DNA from: Utricularia gibba
Taxonomy: Eukaryota; Streptophyta; Magnoliopsida; Lamiales; Lentibulariaceae
Direction of reading: 5' to 3'
NCBI GenBank assembly: GCA_002189035.1
Contig: NEEC01000012.1
Span: 1,736,001-1,800,000 of the forward strand
Length of the DNA: 64,000 nt
Shown here: positions 51,830 through 63,860 of the stretch, piece after piece
How the letters are laid out: every line of letters begins with the position of its first letter
Position numbering within the stretch: position 1 is the stretch's first letter
Position numbers and translations under genes: made by a program
Notes under the pieces: generated by a model
What the model saw: only the letters and a program-made list of their open reading frames with translations
What the model was told of the DNA's origin: nothing
Database searches by the model: none

Positions 51830-53460
51830 GAGACGGGTACAGTCATACACTCCCTTGTCATACCTTTATAAAATCTCAACCATGCTCCTCATCAAATCTT
51901 CCTTTTCCCTCTTTTCATTTCCCATCTTTATACAGACAGCGTTGCTCCTTTTGCGATGGAGAAGCTGCTCGAGTGGATTTTGCTTCTACCTGTGGCTCCA
52001 AGAATCATCCTTGGGTACAAGTTCTTTTCAGTTACTCTATCTCATTTGACTAGAAGCGTGTTAGTTTTCTTCAGCTTTAGTTGCTCATCGGTTATCTCCT
52101 AGAAGCTTGCTCTCTGTTTTCTTTTGTATCCTCTGCTACTTCTGCTAGTGCTTGAATCCACCACATTGCAAGGACAATGAACGCAGGTCCCTTCTCTTGA
52201 GTTAGTGACAGATTATTGAAGTTTATCTGAGTGATTAAGACCAGATTTCTTCTGATTAACTCAGTGGGGGGTGAGAGTGTGATTGCTGCGCACTTTCTTG
52301 TCGTCTTCATTGTTTTTTCTTTGGAACCAGTAGAGTAGTAGTAGTGTGTGTACTTGGTGGTCATCATCAAGAACCCCATTGGGGAATGGTCCCCCTGCAC
52401 TGCAAATCTGCTGCTGTGATGAGAAGCTCGCTTTGCTCTCAACTCTCAACTCTTCCATGGACAGCGCATTGCAGGGCAGCCAGTCAGGGGCGCCCCTTCT
52501 ACACACAGAGAACCTCCCTCCCTTCATCTTCTGTTACATCCAACTCCATCTACTTTTTTTCACCATTCGCTTTTAGGTGTTTCAACTCAAAACTGAAGGA
52601 TTGGATTTTATAATAATTAGAATTAGAAGTTAATTTTTATAACAAGTAAAGATATTTTATAAAATACTTATTTTTACTTGTATTTTAAATTATAAATTAT
52701 AAAATAAATCATACATACTGCATCTTTAACATCAACAATTATAAAGAACAGAAATAAATAATTTATTATTTTATTTATAATTTTTTTTTATTTTTTATAA
52801 TATTGTTCATTTAAAATACTCAATTTTTTTGATTTTAAATTATTTCATTTCAGAAAAAAAGAGTTTATATAATATTAGTAAAATTATTTTATTTGAATAA
52901 ATCCATTCCCACATTCATAACTAATGTGGATACTATCATTAGGTCTCTAATTTTATAATCTATCTCTTTTAGATACTTAGAGTTCTCGTTCAATACCATC
53001 TTGTGTTACTATTAGTACGTGTTTGGATTTGATTCTTATACCCAATGTAACAAAATATCATTTCTTTTTACGATACTGTTTGTTTTAGACATTTAATCCT
53101 TACGATTTAATGTTTTTTTCTTTTTAGAAAAAGATTTCATGTAAAATTATAAGATTCTCTCTATTTAAGAATATACTTTTCTCTATTTGTAAGCAATGTG
53201 TGATATCATCACTCGATCCCTCACATTACATTGTTATTTGAAAACCAGTGGAATTGGGCTTTTAAACATGGCCCATTATATATTGGGCCATTCTGGTACG
53301 GTCAAAGGTCCCATCGGGTGTAATGGGCTCAACGCCTAAATGTTTGTTTTTTCAAAATTTTGTCGCCGAAAGTTTTGAAAATCTGGTTTTTTTGACTCAG
53401 ACAGGATGTCTCAAAATCCATTCCCGAAATTGCTACCAGCTTCAATGAGTCAGGACAGAG
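51830..53460. other. Spacer between the two TCP copies
   Basis: The first 700 bases are the 3' UTR of copy 1, including its intron and sequence homologous to the 3' UTR of copy 2. The rest (52610-53250) is AT-rich spacer, followed by a TGGGCC-type motif pair at 53267-53290 and the duplicated leader starting about 53450. No additional gene. Confidence 0.55.
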
Positions 53461-53777
53461 AGCGACAGAGGGTGCCGAGAGCTGTCAACCCTAGTTCTCA
53501 GCTTCTTTTTTAGTTCTTGTTCTCCTCCCCCGCATTGTACTGTTCTGATAAAGGAATTTGCTGGGAGGAGAGAAGCCCTTGTTTCTTAGACCTTCTTTCT
53601 AGTTTTTTCTTTTTTTTTTTGAGTTTCCCCATTCTGGATTTTTCTTGCTGTGTTAGTGTTTTTCTTTTGATGGAGTGTTGATTGAAAGATGGGTTAGGTT
53701 GAATTGAATTTTTGGGTCTGGGAAATGAAAATTGGCGAGATTCGATGGCGGGGTGTTGGCAGATGAGCCGGTAGAAG

Positions 53778-53915
53778 CTGGATCCTCAGAGAATTATACT
53801 CGTAGCCCAAAACCAGTTGCTCACCAGGCAAGACGGCCGAGAACCGCCGAAGAAGAGGGCGTCGTCGTATTCTCCTTCTGAAGCCACCCCCGAATATGCG
53901 AAATTGCGACGAGGG
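53778..53915 (+). other. Conserved in-frame ATG-less region upstream of TCP copy 2
   Basis: Forty-six codons from a CTG at 53778 to the ATG at 53916, again directly after an in-frame TAG (53772). It includes [22 protein letters not shown], closely matching copy 1 at the protein level although the nucleotide alignment has several indels. Confidence 0.4.
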
Positions 53916-55166
53916 ATGGAGGAAAGCAGCAACCACCGCGCAGTGCTGCCGCTGTCGCGGTTAGGTCCGAGAAGCGAGATTGTTGAGGTACAAGGCGGCC
54001 ATATCGTGAGGTCTACCGGAAGAAAAGACCGTCACAGCAAAGTTTGTACTGCGAAAGGTCCCAGAGACCGCCGCGTGCGTCTTGCGGCGCACACGGCGAT
54101 TCAGTTTTACGATGTTCAGGACCGGCTTGGCTACGACCGCCCGAGTAAAGCTGTAGACTGGCTAATCAAGAAGGCGAAAACTGCAATTGATGAGCTCGCG
54201 CAGCTACCTCCTTGGCACCCCGCCTCGCAAACTATGAACTTTGAGCGAGACGAATTGCAGAAAAAGTGTGAAGAGGACCAGCAGCAGCAAAAAGAGGAGT
54301 TAACCGTGCATCATGGGAAACCGGTGATTCCAGGAGCGTCGGGTAAGAAACCGATGATAATGGTTGGAACTGAAGATGAGGTGCATAATAATCCCAGTTC
54401 ACAGAATTCAGGTTTTTTGCCTTCATCTTTAGATTCTGATGCTATTGCTGACACTATAAAGTCATTCTTCCCAATGGGTGCTTCAACAGAAGCTAGCTCT
54501 TCATCCATGCAGTATCGGAGCTTCCAAGCTTCAGATTTGCTGTCAGGAAGCAGCAGCAATAGCCAGGATTTGAGGCTTTCTCTGCAGTCATTTCAAGATC
54601 CAATTTTGCTTCACCATCAGCCTTCGGAGCATTCCCACCAACAAGGACACTCTCTATTGGGTTTTGATGGAACACCCAATTGGGCAGAGCACCATCAACA
54701 AGCTGTAGCTGCTGCAGCGGCAGCGGAGCTCAGCCGATTCCAGCGGTTAACAGCTTGGAATTCCGGCGGAGGAACCTCAAACATTGGAAATGGAGGAGCA
54801 GCTCCAGGTTTCCTGTTCAATTCACAGCAGCCGGCTCTGCAGCAGCTTTCAGGGCATACCCATTTTTCTTCACAGAGGGGACCCCTTCAGTCCAGTAATT
54901 CACCTTCAATTCGTGCTTGGATGGACGCATCAGGCGTAGCAGCATCTGTTTCTTCATCTGACCATAGCCAACATCAACAGCTACACCACCAGCTTCTCCC
55001 TTCATATATTCCAATGTATCCGTCTTCAATGCAAGGCAACGGATTTGCATCTGGAGCTGGTGGCTTTTCCGGATTCCCAATTCTTGCACGAATTCATGGT
55101 GATGTAGAGGAGCACGGTGGCTATTCTGATAAGCCGTCGTCCGCCTCATCAGATTCTTGCCACTAA
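53916..55166 (+). CDS. CIN-type TCP transcription factor (TCP4-like), copy 2, miR319-targeted
   Basis: Tandem paralogue of 50556-51797, 416 residues from [10 protein letters not shown]. The TCP domain is identical in its basic region ([19 protein letters not shown]) and helices. Downstream conservation is extensive: [39 protein letters not shown]-like [19 protein letters not shown] and the C-terminal [11 protein letters not shown]. The polyQ run is shorter and interrupted (QQQQKEEL). A 3' UTR intron (55203-55311) matches that of copy 1. The frame upstream of the ATG is open to a TAG at 53772 but has no ATG, so 53916 is taken as the start. Both copies should be co-regulated by miR319. The duplication is old enough for the leaders and polyQ to have diverged. 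Confidence 0.94.
   Translation: MEESSNHRAVLPLSRLGPRSEIVEVQGGHIVRSTGRKDRHSKVCTAKGPRDRRVRLAAHTAIQFYDVQDRLGYDRPSKAVDWLIKKAKTAIDELAQLPPWHPASQTMNFERDELQKKCEEDQQQQKEELTVHHGKPVIPGASGKKPMIMVGTEDEVHNNPSSQNSGFLPSSLDSDAIADTIKSFFPMGASTEASSSSMQYRSFQASDLLSGSSSNSQDLRLSLQSFQDPILLHHQPSEHSHQQGHSLLGFDGTPNWAEHHQQAVAAAAAAELSRFQRLTAWNSGGGTSNIGNGGAAPGFLFNSQQPALQQLSGHTHFSSQRGPLQSSNSPSIRAWMDASGVAASVSSSDHSQHQQLHHQLLPSYIPMYPSSMQGNGFASGAGGFSGFPILARIHGDVEEHGGYSDKPSSASSDSCH
54874..54895 (+). promoter_or_regulatory. miR319 target site in TCP copy 2
   Basis: Same 22 bases as the site at 51502, again encoding RGPLQSS in frame. Perfect retention between otherwise diverged copies indicates continued selection for miRNA recognition, for the peptide, or for both. 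Confidence 0.93.
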
Positions 55167-55169
55167 GTG

Positions 55170-57200
55170 ATACCCATCTCACCCTCCCTTCTTCAGTCAA
55201 AGGTAGATTGATACTCAATTGTTATACTGCTCTATTTAAATTCACTTTACTCTCTATCATGTTACTCATCAGACCTGCTTTTGCCTGTTTTACTTTCCCA
55301 TCTTTGCGCAGAAGGACTCCTGCTTTTGGAAATAGGGAGCTCCATGAGTGCAGCAAGAATCATCCAAATTCCAACTTCAGTTGAGGATACTTGATTCCAT
55401 TCGGCTGCTAGTCCTCTGTTAGTCTTTTTCAGCTTTGGTTGGTCCAAAGAGCTGAATGGAGGTCATCTATTTTGTCTTAACCTTGTTTCGTATTCTGTCT
55501 CCCTGATACATTTGTTAGCAAGTTTAATCAGCTTTCCAGACACAATGACCCACTCTTGAGCTAACGACAGATTAATCAAGTGCATCTGTTTGATGTAGAC
55601 CAGATTAGTCTGATCACATCAGTAGGCAACAAGAGTGTGATTGCTTCACCCTTCCCAGCTGCATTTTTTATTAAGAAAAAAGACACTGCAGTAGCATTGT
55701 GCGTAGTCTGTGGCCAGAGTAAATGAATCCCAGTAGCACCCCTTCACTGCAAGTCTACTAGTGTTAGGTGATCCCAGTGGCAATACAAGGTGCAGGGAAC
55801 TGATTCAGGGCCAGGCCAAGGGTGGCCACCTGTTAGACCCTTCATCTTCTAGTGCACCAGGGGGATCTCCTTTTTGGGTGCAGGGAACCGATGCAATGGC
55901 ATTGCATACTCCAAAAGAACAATGAATCTTGAGCCCTGCTGGGAATATACACCAGATCCCACTCTTATGGATGCGGCATGTTTAAGGGGTTTGCCCTCGA
56001 AAACTGTGGATCATAATTGGGTTGGAGAATCCAACACTCTTTGATCTGATGAAGTAGGTTGTGCTGCAGTTTCTCAATTATGCTCAAGTGAAAGATATTC
56101 CAGATTTATTAGGATGGCTGTGGCAACGACAGCATGATTGCAGAGGGACACGTCAAGCCTATCAGCTACTGGTTCTTGCACATAATTCCTACGGCCCAAC
56201 TTGTCGGTAGTTGGACAGCTAATCTTATGACCCATAATTCGAAAGGCTCGTTAGCTGACTTCCTTTTCCAAGCCCATTTATCCTACTGGGCCCATTATTG
56301 GTTTTTCTTTTTTGATTTTTCAAGAAGTGCAAATTCCAATTTCCAGTCTCTTAAAGTTTTAATTGTTGAAATGGGTACCAAAAAGTTTGAATATTTGTCA
56401 TCAATCAAGATATCTTTGTAATAGTTTTTAGCTACAATGCAAAACTATTAATATGTTGATATTAATAAAAAAATTTAAAAAATATTAAAGTGTTTCTATC
56501 ATTTCCATGATTTCAATCACCCACCATCTATTATTTAGTTTTGCCCCTTCTCATGATTGGATTGCTATTCTTTTCCATCAATACTTTTTGGGTTATTATC
56601 ACTTGTTAATAACTCAATTAGGTTGAAAATAGACTTCTAATTTTATGCATTTCATTTAGGGCCACGTTTAATAAATACATTTTATTGGTATAAAAGATAA
56701 TTCTTATTTGATTGGTGAATATAATTTATTTGGTTTTAAAATCAAAATATGATTGATATGTGAATGTAAAAGTATGATTATATTGAATTTTTTTGTAAAA
56801 TTACTAATATACTTTTTAGTTAATTAAAATTAGTTTCATTAACTTTTAATTATATGTATTATAAATATAAATCAGAAGAAAAATAAAGTTATTTCATTTA
56901 GTCCAAAAAATCTTGAATTCAGATGATGTAATTCAAGTTGAACTCATTATTTTCAAACATTAATTTTCGAATTACTTATTAATCCTCCAAAAAATTACTC
57001 GAGAAAGAAAAAAAAAAGACCCCACAATCGAGCACTCAGAATGCACGAAGTGATTTACAGTTTTACACTACACATTTACCGCCGCCGCGAACTGGTTCCA
57101 CTCCGGTGGCTGAGGAATCCTAAGATGAAGCTCAAGAAAAAAAGGGGCCCACAAGCGAGCACTGAGCACATGAAAGAAAAGAAAGGGACACGCCACATGA
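55170..57200. other. TCP copy 2 3' UTR and spacer
   Basis: 3' UTR with intron up to about 55700, then sequence with an internal near-repeat (GTGCAGGGAAC at 55790 and 55879), then AT-rich spacer and the probable 3' UTR of the minus-strand bZIP gene after 57000. The frame at 56134-56421 shows no family signature. Confidence 0.45.
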
Positions 57201-57223
57201 CCGACCACTAAGCCTACTAAAAG

Positions 57224-58387
57224 CTAATCCTCCGTGCAACGGCGGTTGTCGTTGAATTCCACCGCCGTGCCGTCAATCTCCTTCTTCCTCTTCAGTTTCT
57301 GCTCCTCGTAGATTTCTCTCAGCCTCTCAATCTCCTTCTTCAACGCCTCCTGATGCGCTGCACATATGCACAAGTTGCTCTGTTTTATAACGTGTAGATC
57401 GAAACGCTCCCACGCGCAGGCAGCCAAATTCTATGGATAACAGAGTAGTGAATGAATGCTGGGCTCACCGTCTTTGAAAATCTTGTCTTGAGCCAGGGCG
57501 GCGATCCTCTGCTTCAGGGCGCTGTTGTCCATGTTCAGAAGAAGCCTCTGGTGGTCCAGAAACGCGACTCTCGGCGACAATGCAGAGACTTCACTCTGCA
57601 ATGCAAAATGCAAGCAGAAGTTTATCGAATCAGGAATCTTCCTCCTTGTGGAGTATAGCATTTCCATTGCAGATAAAAAAAACTTCGAAACTGGATGGTT
57701 TTGGGTGATAATGTCGGGTTTAGATGAAAATGGAATGCTACAAACAGCAACACAAAAGCACCCTTACTTGCAAAGTTGTAACGCTTCGTTCCAACTCTGA
57801 GATGTAGTGCAGTTTCCTCACCCTTGACCTCTGTGCGGATTGACGATTAGCCAGGATTCTGTGTTGGAGATACAATGTGGAATTAGAGGTGAACCAATGG
57901 GGAGGATTAGATTGAGTAATGTGATTGATTACCTCTTGATCCGCTTTGGGTCGACGATTGTTTCCGATGATGCGTTTTCAGAGGATTTAACTCCCGGCGG
58001 TGTCTCCGGCGGACTCCCGCCCTCTACGGGTTCATTCTTGGGCGCCACTAGGGGTTGCGCCGGTGCACCCTTTTGACCATCGTTCTCGCTGTGGTGATCC
58101 GACGGCGAGGACGGATCCGAGGAGGAAGCATTAGGCATCGGCGCATCCTGGGTGCACATATTTCTAATCTGCTCTTCATCCAATTTCTCAAACCCGTTTC
58201 CCCCGCCGTCACTCCGGGGGTCCACCGGAACCTCGACGAAAGTAATGGGATCGCTCACAGTCCGGCGGTGGGCGCTCCGCCGCAATGCCGAGAAGTCAAG
58301 GAACTCGTCGACCCACGGCGGCGCCGGAAGAGACGGCCAGAAGTTCTGGGTCATTGCTATAGGCGCGCGAGGGGGCAAGCCTCCCAT
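57224..58387 (-). CDS. Group E bZIP transcription factor (bZIP34/61-like)
   Basis: Four exons, 57933-58387, 57768-57858, 57469-57595 and 57224-57357, encode 268 residues. Arabidopsis bZIP34/61 act in pollen development and chilling/lipid-related gene control. The start MGGLPPRAP was chosen over an upstream in-frame ATG by similarity to the family N-terminus. PPWVDEFLDFSALRRSAHRRTVSD is the conserved N-terminal phospho/regulatory box. The basic region DPKRIKR/ILANRQSAQRSRVRK carries the N-x7-R signature. The zipper begins LHYISELERSV, followed by the very conserved LSPRVAFLDHQRLLLN and RIAALAQDKIFKD. Proline residues that limit homodimerisation are not assessable here. The C-terminus is shorter than in Arabidopsis. 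Exon joins are all in frame at GT-AG sites. Confidence 0.94.
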
Positions 58388-58599
58388 GCAGTTAACCAGC
58401 GAGCGGAAGAATCTCAGAAGCAGGAAGCAAGCAAGCAAGAGAGCTCGTTGGCGCGAGGAGATCGAAAAAGATGGGAATTTTTGGGATCAAGATTCAGTTG
58501 GGATGGATGTTTTAATAGTAGTTTTTGTCGGGGCGTGGACAGAGCTCCGACCAATTGAATACATGATAACATGGGCACCTGTTCAGAGTTGGACATAAC

Positions 58600-60940
58600 T
58601 GCTGCACAAGCTTTTTACCCGGTAACTCGATCATTACTCCCAACTCCTCCTCCTCCTCCTCCCCTCCACTCTACTTATTACAACAAACAATCAAATTATA
58701 AATTAAATTAAAATAATTAAGTATATAATAAATCGTATGTAATGTATTTGAGTTTCATATATATTAGATTGATCTATCGGATCTTTAATTTCAATAATAA
58801 TATCATCAAATGAATTCACTAAACCCAAGTTCAAATCATCTATGAGTCAAAACATGAGAAGCTAGAAGAACGACAAAAAGGAAGTGTTTCTTTCTTGACT
58901 TGTCTTTTCTATAGCAAAAGTCTGGTAATAGCATGGTTTCATAAGCTTATTATAGCGCACAATATAATTCTCATCTCCACTCAACTATGATGTGATGGTT
59001 TTGGTGATCAATGAAGTCTTAATTTTTCTTCTTTTGGAGAAAAATATAGGGATAATAAAAAAAATCAATTCATGCAATAAAATGATTTCTAATTATTTGA
59101 ATTTCGGATTTCGGATAAGATTAAAAAAACAAAATATTGGGAGAAATTTTTATCTCCCAACTGCCTATTATTTTATATATCGTATGAGTAATTTAAAAAT
59201 GGTATTCTTTTTTCATGTGTAAGTGGTGGGGCCTCAGGATCGTGCAAGTCACGTGGACAGCTGGATGATGCTGTGAGAGAAAGACCCAACGCCAAGAAAC
59301 TTTGTTTTTTACATTTTATATTCTTTTCTTTCTGACTTAAAAATAATCATTTTTTAAAAATCCTATGCAACTCCCAACTTGCTGCTCTCAACTCCTCCAT
59401 CTCCATAACCCAAAACCCTAAATCCAAAATCCCGATAATTTTCTTTTCTTTTTCGAATAATAAATAAATTTTTGCATTTTTTGTTGTGTGGCACAGCGGT
59501 GCACCCGCACACACAAAGTCACCTTTTGAAGTAGAAGAATAAGGGGAAATTCGAAGGGGGGGCAGCACGAGGAGGAGCAATCCGGTGGCCCCCACGCCCA
59601 CGCACCCATGTGCGTGCGCCTAAGTCCTCCGCTGCACCACTTTCTTGTTTTGGTGAGATCCACTCGCCCTCTCCAGTTTTTTTTATATTTGTTATAAAAT
59701 ATATATGTACTAATAATAGAACATAAATATTGTACTATTTGAATCATATAAAAAAATATTCAATATGATAGATTTTTTAAGTGATATCGTATTATCAGTT
59801 TCAATTATTGCAATCAATCGTCAATGTATTTTTTTCCTGCATATGATATCTTAAAAAAAAGATGATATTGTAATCTCTAGAAAATAGACATTCCTATGAA
59901 GACAAATAAGTTACTATATGATCATAAATTTTAGCACAACATTAATATGTTTGGTTTTCAAATATCATGATCTTTATCTATCGTTATATATGATATTGAT
60001 TAACAATCTTATCATATATACAATTCTTTGTGTGTAAATTCTTTTTATAAATAAAGTGAGATATATCTAGCTACACTTACAAAATTTGAGAAAAAAACTT
60101 GTTTTATACAATTTTTTTAAAACATACAATAGATTATTTATTCATTCATACCAACTTTGTACTCGTAAGAATAACTATTTTAGTACTAGTATGCAAGTAG
60201 AACATAGATTCTTGTTGACTCTAAATTAATTTACATGGCTATTTTACGTCTAATGTATAAAACTCTAGGTTTATTTTATGTATAATGTGTTGTTAGTACA
60301 ATTCTAAAATCATATACCAAATGTCATGACTCAACTTTGTCTAATATAATATTGTTCACTTCGATCACCTAACTTTAATAATTTTATATTTTATCTTTAC
60401 ATGAAAAGTATGTAAGATTAGAATGATCAAGTTATTTCATTACATTTTCTTTTACATTCGTATCCAATATGGAATATCGTCATAAGACTTTTGGTCTTAT
60501 ATTTTTTACCTTTTAGATACTTAATAACATCTTGTTAAATGTTACTTCATTCCACCATCGAGATAAACCCGAATTTGACTTTAATACCAAATATTATGAT
60601 TTATCATTGTTTTACACGATATTATCTATTTTGAATGTCCAATTTTCATGATTTTACGTTTTTTTTCTTTTAGAAAAAATATTTCATACAAAATTAAGAG
60701 AGTATATTTATTTAAATACATGATTTATTCGATGGATAACATATTTTAAAAATCCTATGCCTTACACCAAACATATTTTAAAAATTAAAAAGCATATTTA
60801 GATTCAACTAAATTCTATTATAATAATCTCATTTTTAATACCCTCCCCTCGATTCTATGACCGAAGTAAAGATTTCAGTTTCTGGTAATTTTAATGGCGG
60901 TCGCCTTGGATTATCCGAATGAATATTGTCCAGGAATTTG
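58600..60940. other. Spacer between the bZIP and homogentisate dioxygenase genes
   Basis: AT-rich. A short GC-richer patch at 59460-59650 has no coding signature, although CACGTG lies at 59251. Reading frames there show no family features. Confidence 0.5.
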
Positions 60941-61027
60941 TTTTTGATTGTTTTATGTTGGAAATATTCCAACTTATCCAATTCCGTACACTCCCAAGCT
61001 TCCGAAAGTACTCCGAACCGTTCACAT

Positions 61028-63437
61028 CTACGGAGGGTTAGTTATGATTGAACAGGTTGACGGTGAAAGTAACAGGGTTGGTTGCTCCATGAAAACTCCA
61101 CAAGAAAGCATTCCAAGAACAGCAAAGAAGGGTGCGCCAACACCCACCAACCATCCATTGATACGCATGCGTCTGGGCTTCAGGTTGGTGTCTTCTTCAA
61201 GGGGTGTCTTCGGGGTGAAGTGAGATTTCAGGCCAAGCCAGCACTGGTGGTAGTCACGGTCGACCGCCGGCGAATCGAGCGCCCAGGAGCACACCCGGGG
61301 GATCAGACAGGACTCGAACATGAAGGCCAGGGTCTTGGAGAGCCTCTTTGGCGCTGCTTCACTCCCCTCTGCGATCGTCGCCTGATGGAGATGCATTATG
61401 AAGCACAGGAGCCTCTCGAATCAGGAGTAGTAAGTGGTGAGTACCTCGTATGTCTTTGAGTCTGGGCCATGGGGAGTCATGCAGCTGTGGAGGCTCGCTC
61501 CCCCGGCGACAAATCCGCCGGCTTTAGCCTGGAACAGAGACGGTGATCAGATGGTCGGGAACGCGGCGGCTAGAACACTTGGTGATAGGTATACCTCGTA
61601 TTCTCCATGTATCAGACCCATGAACTCACTCATACAGTTCCGGTGGTAGTAGGGAGGCCGGAATGTGTGCTCAGCTACAAGCCATCTAGGTGGGAATATG
61701 ACGAAATCAAGCATCGCTACGCCGGCACGATCTGTCGGAGCCGTCAAAACTGCAATGCATTCCATGAAAGTGATGTCGGTTGAAAAAGAATAAGAACACA
61801 CAGAATCAATAAACCACAGCTTTGATAATCTAATGTTCTAAATGGACCAATTACCAAGTGGTTCATTATGAAAAGAACAGAAACAACCGAACAGAATGCA
61901 ATCGAACTCACAAATTTAGGAAACGGAAGAGATGTAACCACAATAATCCAACAAGTGAAGGATGGTGGCATAGTAGAGTCAATGGCACAGAACAGCATCA
62001 CACAGAGGAGAAAGTGCCACATTTACCTGTGTTTATGGATGGATCGGAATGATCGAATAGAACGGTATTGTAGGGGCAAAACTTCATGAGATCATACTGG
62101 AAGCAATGAAGCAAGTTCTCAGAAACAGAGACTCAAATGCCTAGTGATTTTGAAGGGATCAAACCTTGTAAGGTACATAGTTTCCATGCCATGCCACTAC
62201 ATTGAATGGAGAGAAATCTTGAACAGCAGTGAACAAAGTTCCTCCAAACTTTTGCACAACAGTAAAACCAGGGCAAGGATCATCCTGATACCAAGCAACA
62301 GGGGCCAGAAAATCCCGTGGATCAGCAAGACCGTTAGCACCTAAACCCCAACAAGTAATCAGATTTCGAAACTTGGCTGAGAGATGAAAAAATGTAGGAA
62401 CTTTGGTGCACCTATTGGTCCAAGATCAGGAAGCTGAAAATGTGTTCCATATATTTCAGCAACATAACCCTTGGCTACTTCATCTTGCAGATCAACAGCA
62501 AAGCGGAATCCCTGTGGTATAACTACTATCTCACCTGGAGAAACCCGCAGTTTGCCACATTCTGTGGTGATGCACAATACTGCATAAAATTATCAATATA
62601 AGGAGACAACCCAATCAGTGATTAGCAAGCAATTGTTCTCTGAAGAGATGATAAATCAGAGTAAGGTTATACTGTTCTTCCTCTAGGAAAAATGGCATAT
62701 AATTGAGGCTATTAGCAGAGCTACACTGGTTTAAACAGGTTATTGCTATAGATTTCTCACCCCCTTGTTGAGGAACAATCAAAAAATCCCCATCAGCGTT
62801 GCAAAATGCGCAATCCTCCATTGACTTGTTAGCAGCGTATCTGCAATCCGATGAGAGTTAATTCTCTGAACCACAACCCAATGGAAGAACATGGAGCAGG
62901 AATTACATGTGAATAGCGAAGCCCTGGCGGAGAAACGAGCTCCCGGCGCCACAAACAGTAGACAACCCATCGATAAAATCAGTTGGGGACTCCGGGATCT
63001 CAGCCGGCCTCCACCGGAGTTGTGTCGGGGTGACGGTGCTATTTGATTCATTGAACTCGCTTACCAATTTTCCGTGAACGGGAACCCTGGGAGTGAACGG
63101 CTCATGCGAAACGGATGGCTTAACGCGATACAGCCAACTGCCAGCTCCAAGTAAACCTCCATTAAAAACTCAGCATTTCAAGGGGAACAAAAGAAACAAC
63201 TTGAAACAAAGAATTCGTAAAGCAGTACGTGCGCTTGTTGAGATTGCGGGGAGACGTGAAGGAGGTGCCGGAGATTTGCTCTGCGTAGAGGCCGTACGGG
63301 CAGATAAGGGGACTGTTTTGGTTTGTGGGTAGCGCTCCCTTGATCGCTTCGGAAGACAAATGGTTACCAAAGCCAGATTGATACTCCAATTCCTCCGGGA
63401 ACGCCCGCCGCTTTGCCGTAGCCGTGTTTTTCGCCAT
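61028..63437 (-). CDS. HGO: Homogentisate 1,2-dioxygenase
   Basis: Nine exons: 63229-63437, 62907-63137, 62761-62840, 62412-62579, 62165-62340, 62027-62096, 61595-61749, 61445-61528 and 61028-61381 (508 residues). The Fe(II) enzyme opens homogentisate to maleylacetoacetate in tyrosine catabolism and so competes with tocopherol/plastoquinone synthesis. Signatures in order: [102 protein letters not shown] (catalytic His), [16 protein letters not shown] (iron His and Glu), [12 protein letters not shown] (iron His) and [16 protein letters not shown]. All active-site residues are present. After [15 protein letters not shown] the frame runs about 45 residues longer than usual and turns hydrophobic, which is odd. 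Codon spanning exons 2/3 gives Ile instead of the usual Met. Confidence 0.93.
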
Positions 63438-63439
63438 AT

Positions 63440-63735
63440 GTGATGATCAATCGGCAACTGGAAACCTCTCGCTTTATCCACTTGTCTGAACTCATTACTA
63501 TTCTCTTCGGACCCATCAGATAGATAAAAAAAAACAAAGTCTGTGAAGTGGAAATGGAAAGGAAAACCATAATCACCAGTTAGTGACAACAAAACCAACA
63601 TATTTCCCTCTTTCTTATCCAAACTTCTGCAAATGTTGCATGAAGCTCTGCTTTTTATTTATATTCATTCGTCTGAGACACTGCGAGAAACCAGACAAAT
63701 TGCTATCGATTATGAATGCTTGAAGTCCAGTGATT
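63440..63735. other. Compact HGO promoter interval
   Basis: Less than 300 bases separate the HGO start from the stop codon of the next minus-strand gene, so the HGO promoter and the 3' UTR of that gene must share or overlap this interval. Minus-strand frames here are not family-like. Confidence 0.5.
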
Positions 63736-63860
63736 CTAAGCAGCGTACCGCATTCTCGCAGCCATCCTAAGGGTGAGCCACGGCCTTTCCGGAACAGGAT
63801 CAGGTTCGATGATGGAATGTGCAGGGAACTCAGCTTCCTCGTCGACCAACTCCATTGCCC
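63736..63860 (-). CDS. Terminal exon of an unidentified gene (partial)
   Basis: On the minus strand a good acceptor (GCTAGTTTCAG/GGGCA) opens an exon encoding AMELVDEEAEFPAHSIIEPD, then PVPERPWLTLRMAARMRYAA and a stop at 63736. The composition and absence of stops look like real coding sequence. The rest of the gene lies beyond the window, at least partly past an intron covering 63861 onward. I do not recognise the family. Confidence 0.55.

Noticed and set aside
53817-53915. TTG at 53817 as start of TCP copy 2
   Set aside because: Not an ATG, and the homologous position in copy 1 is not a start; the ATG at 53916 aligns with copy 1's ATG. The longer conserved frame is reported separately as a possible CTG-initiated extension.
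57929-58598. Plus-strand frames of 148-167 residues
   Set aside because: Antisense to exon 1 of the bZIP gene; their Arg/Ser-rich translation is a by-product of GC-rich coding sequence.
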